Positions 5,325 to 5,387 of a stretch of DNA of 5,387 nucleotides are shown one piece after another. The stretch comes from Chloroflexota bacterium (GTDB taxonomy: Bacteria > Chloroflexota > Dehalococcoidia > DSTF01 > RBG-16-68-14): NCBI GenBank assembly GCA_022573935.1, contig JACZTE010000092.1:1-5387 (forward strand). The letters are read 5' to 3'. A model generated the notes under the pieces. The model worked only from the letters and a program-made list of their open reading frames with translations, had not been told where the DNA came from and searched no databases. A program made the translations under genes and the position numbers. Position 1 is the first letter of the stretch. The number at the start of each line of letters is the position of its first letter.

Positions 5325-5387
5325 ATGAACCGCAGAGATTTCTTGAAAGGCGCTATATCGGTCGCCGCTGTTGCCTCACTCGGTCCG
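5325..5387 (+). CDS. Tat-exported protein, first 21 residues only
   Basis: Only the signal peptide is in the window. The first residues MNRRDFLKGA contain the twin-arginine motif RRDFLK, a strong match to the Tat consensus (S/T)RRxFLK, followed by a mild hydrophobic core (about 9-19). Tat substrates are folded before export and often carry a cofactor such as molybdopterin, an iron-sulphur centre or copper, but many binding proteins and enzymes also use it, so the product cannot be named. The start at 5325 gives the most typical Tat signal; the ATGs at 5307 and 5310 are in frame and would add Met-Gly-Gly-Gly-Asp-like residues encoded by the poly-G tract. The gene may be co-transcribed with the small gene upstream or use its own promoter. 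Confidence 0.7.
   Translation, partial: MNRRDFLKGAISVAAVASLGP

Noticed and set aside
1..5387. CRISPR array, transposon ends, tRNA or rRNA genes
   Set aside because: No regularly spaced repeats, transposase frames, tRNA cloverleaf signatures or rRNA-like sequence were seen on either strand.

Overview
The window is GC-rich bacterial chromosomal DNA with short intergenic gaps. Two housekeeping genes and three exported-protein genes can be read, and both outer genes are cut by the window edges. The Rel and HisS sequences, two promoters whose -10 boxes lie 9 nt from the start codon, and a lipoprotein with a C-terminal plastocyanin-like domain suggest Chloroflexota, possibly a Dehalococcoidia-like lineage. 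That placement comes from sequence style only and is tentative.

Left part (1-3270): hisS (histidyl-tRNA synthetase, minus strand, 3' end outside the window) and a long-form rel gene (ppGpp synthetase/hydrolase, plus strand, complete) diverge from a 320-bp spacer. Each has a plausible sigma70-type promoter whose -10 box ends 9 nt before the ATG, and neither has a Shine-Dalgarno sequence, so both look leaderless or nearly so. The middle of the spacer holds a degenerate repeat of a kind often dispersed in bacterial genomes, and a 9-bp-stem inverted repeat. The two genes are functionally linked: HisRS consumes uncharged tRNA-His, and Rel responds to uncharged tRNA on ribosomes. In many Firmicutes the two genes are neighbours in one direction around dtd. 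Here they diverge and no dtd is present.

Right part (3271-5387): a minus-strand gene convergent with rel encodes a lipoprotein. It has an N-terminal uncharacterised region rich in His and Cys motifs and a C-terminal type-1 copper (cupredoxin) domain. Divergent from it is a small gene for a membrane-anchored or secreted protein with two cysteines and no recognised family. The window ends in the first 21 codons of a gene with a clear twin-arginine (Tat) signal, directly preceded by a run of 11 G that lies in frame behind two alternative ATGs.

No tRNA, rRNA, CRISPR array, transposase or phage gene is visible. The points most worth following are the poly-G tract at the Tat gene start, the two-domain copper lipoprotein, the acidic QFDD synthetase motif beside an intact hydrolase site in Rel, and a Gln-to-Glu change at a histidine-binding position of HisRS. 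No clearly new defence or mobile system is evident.
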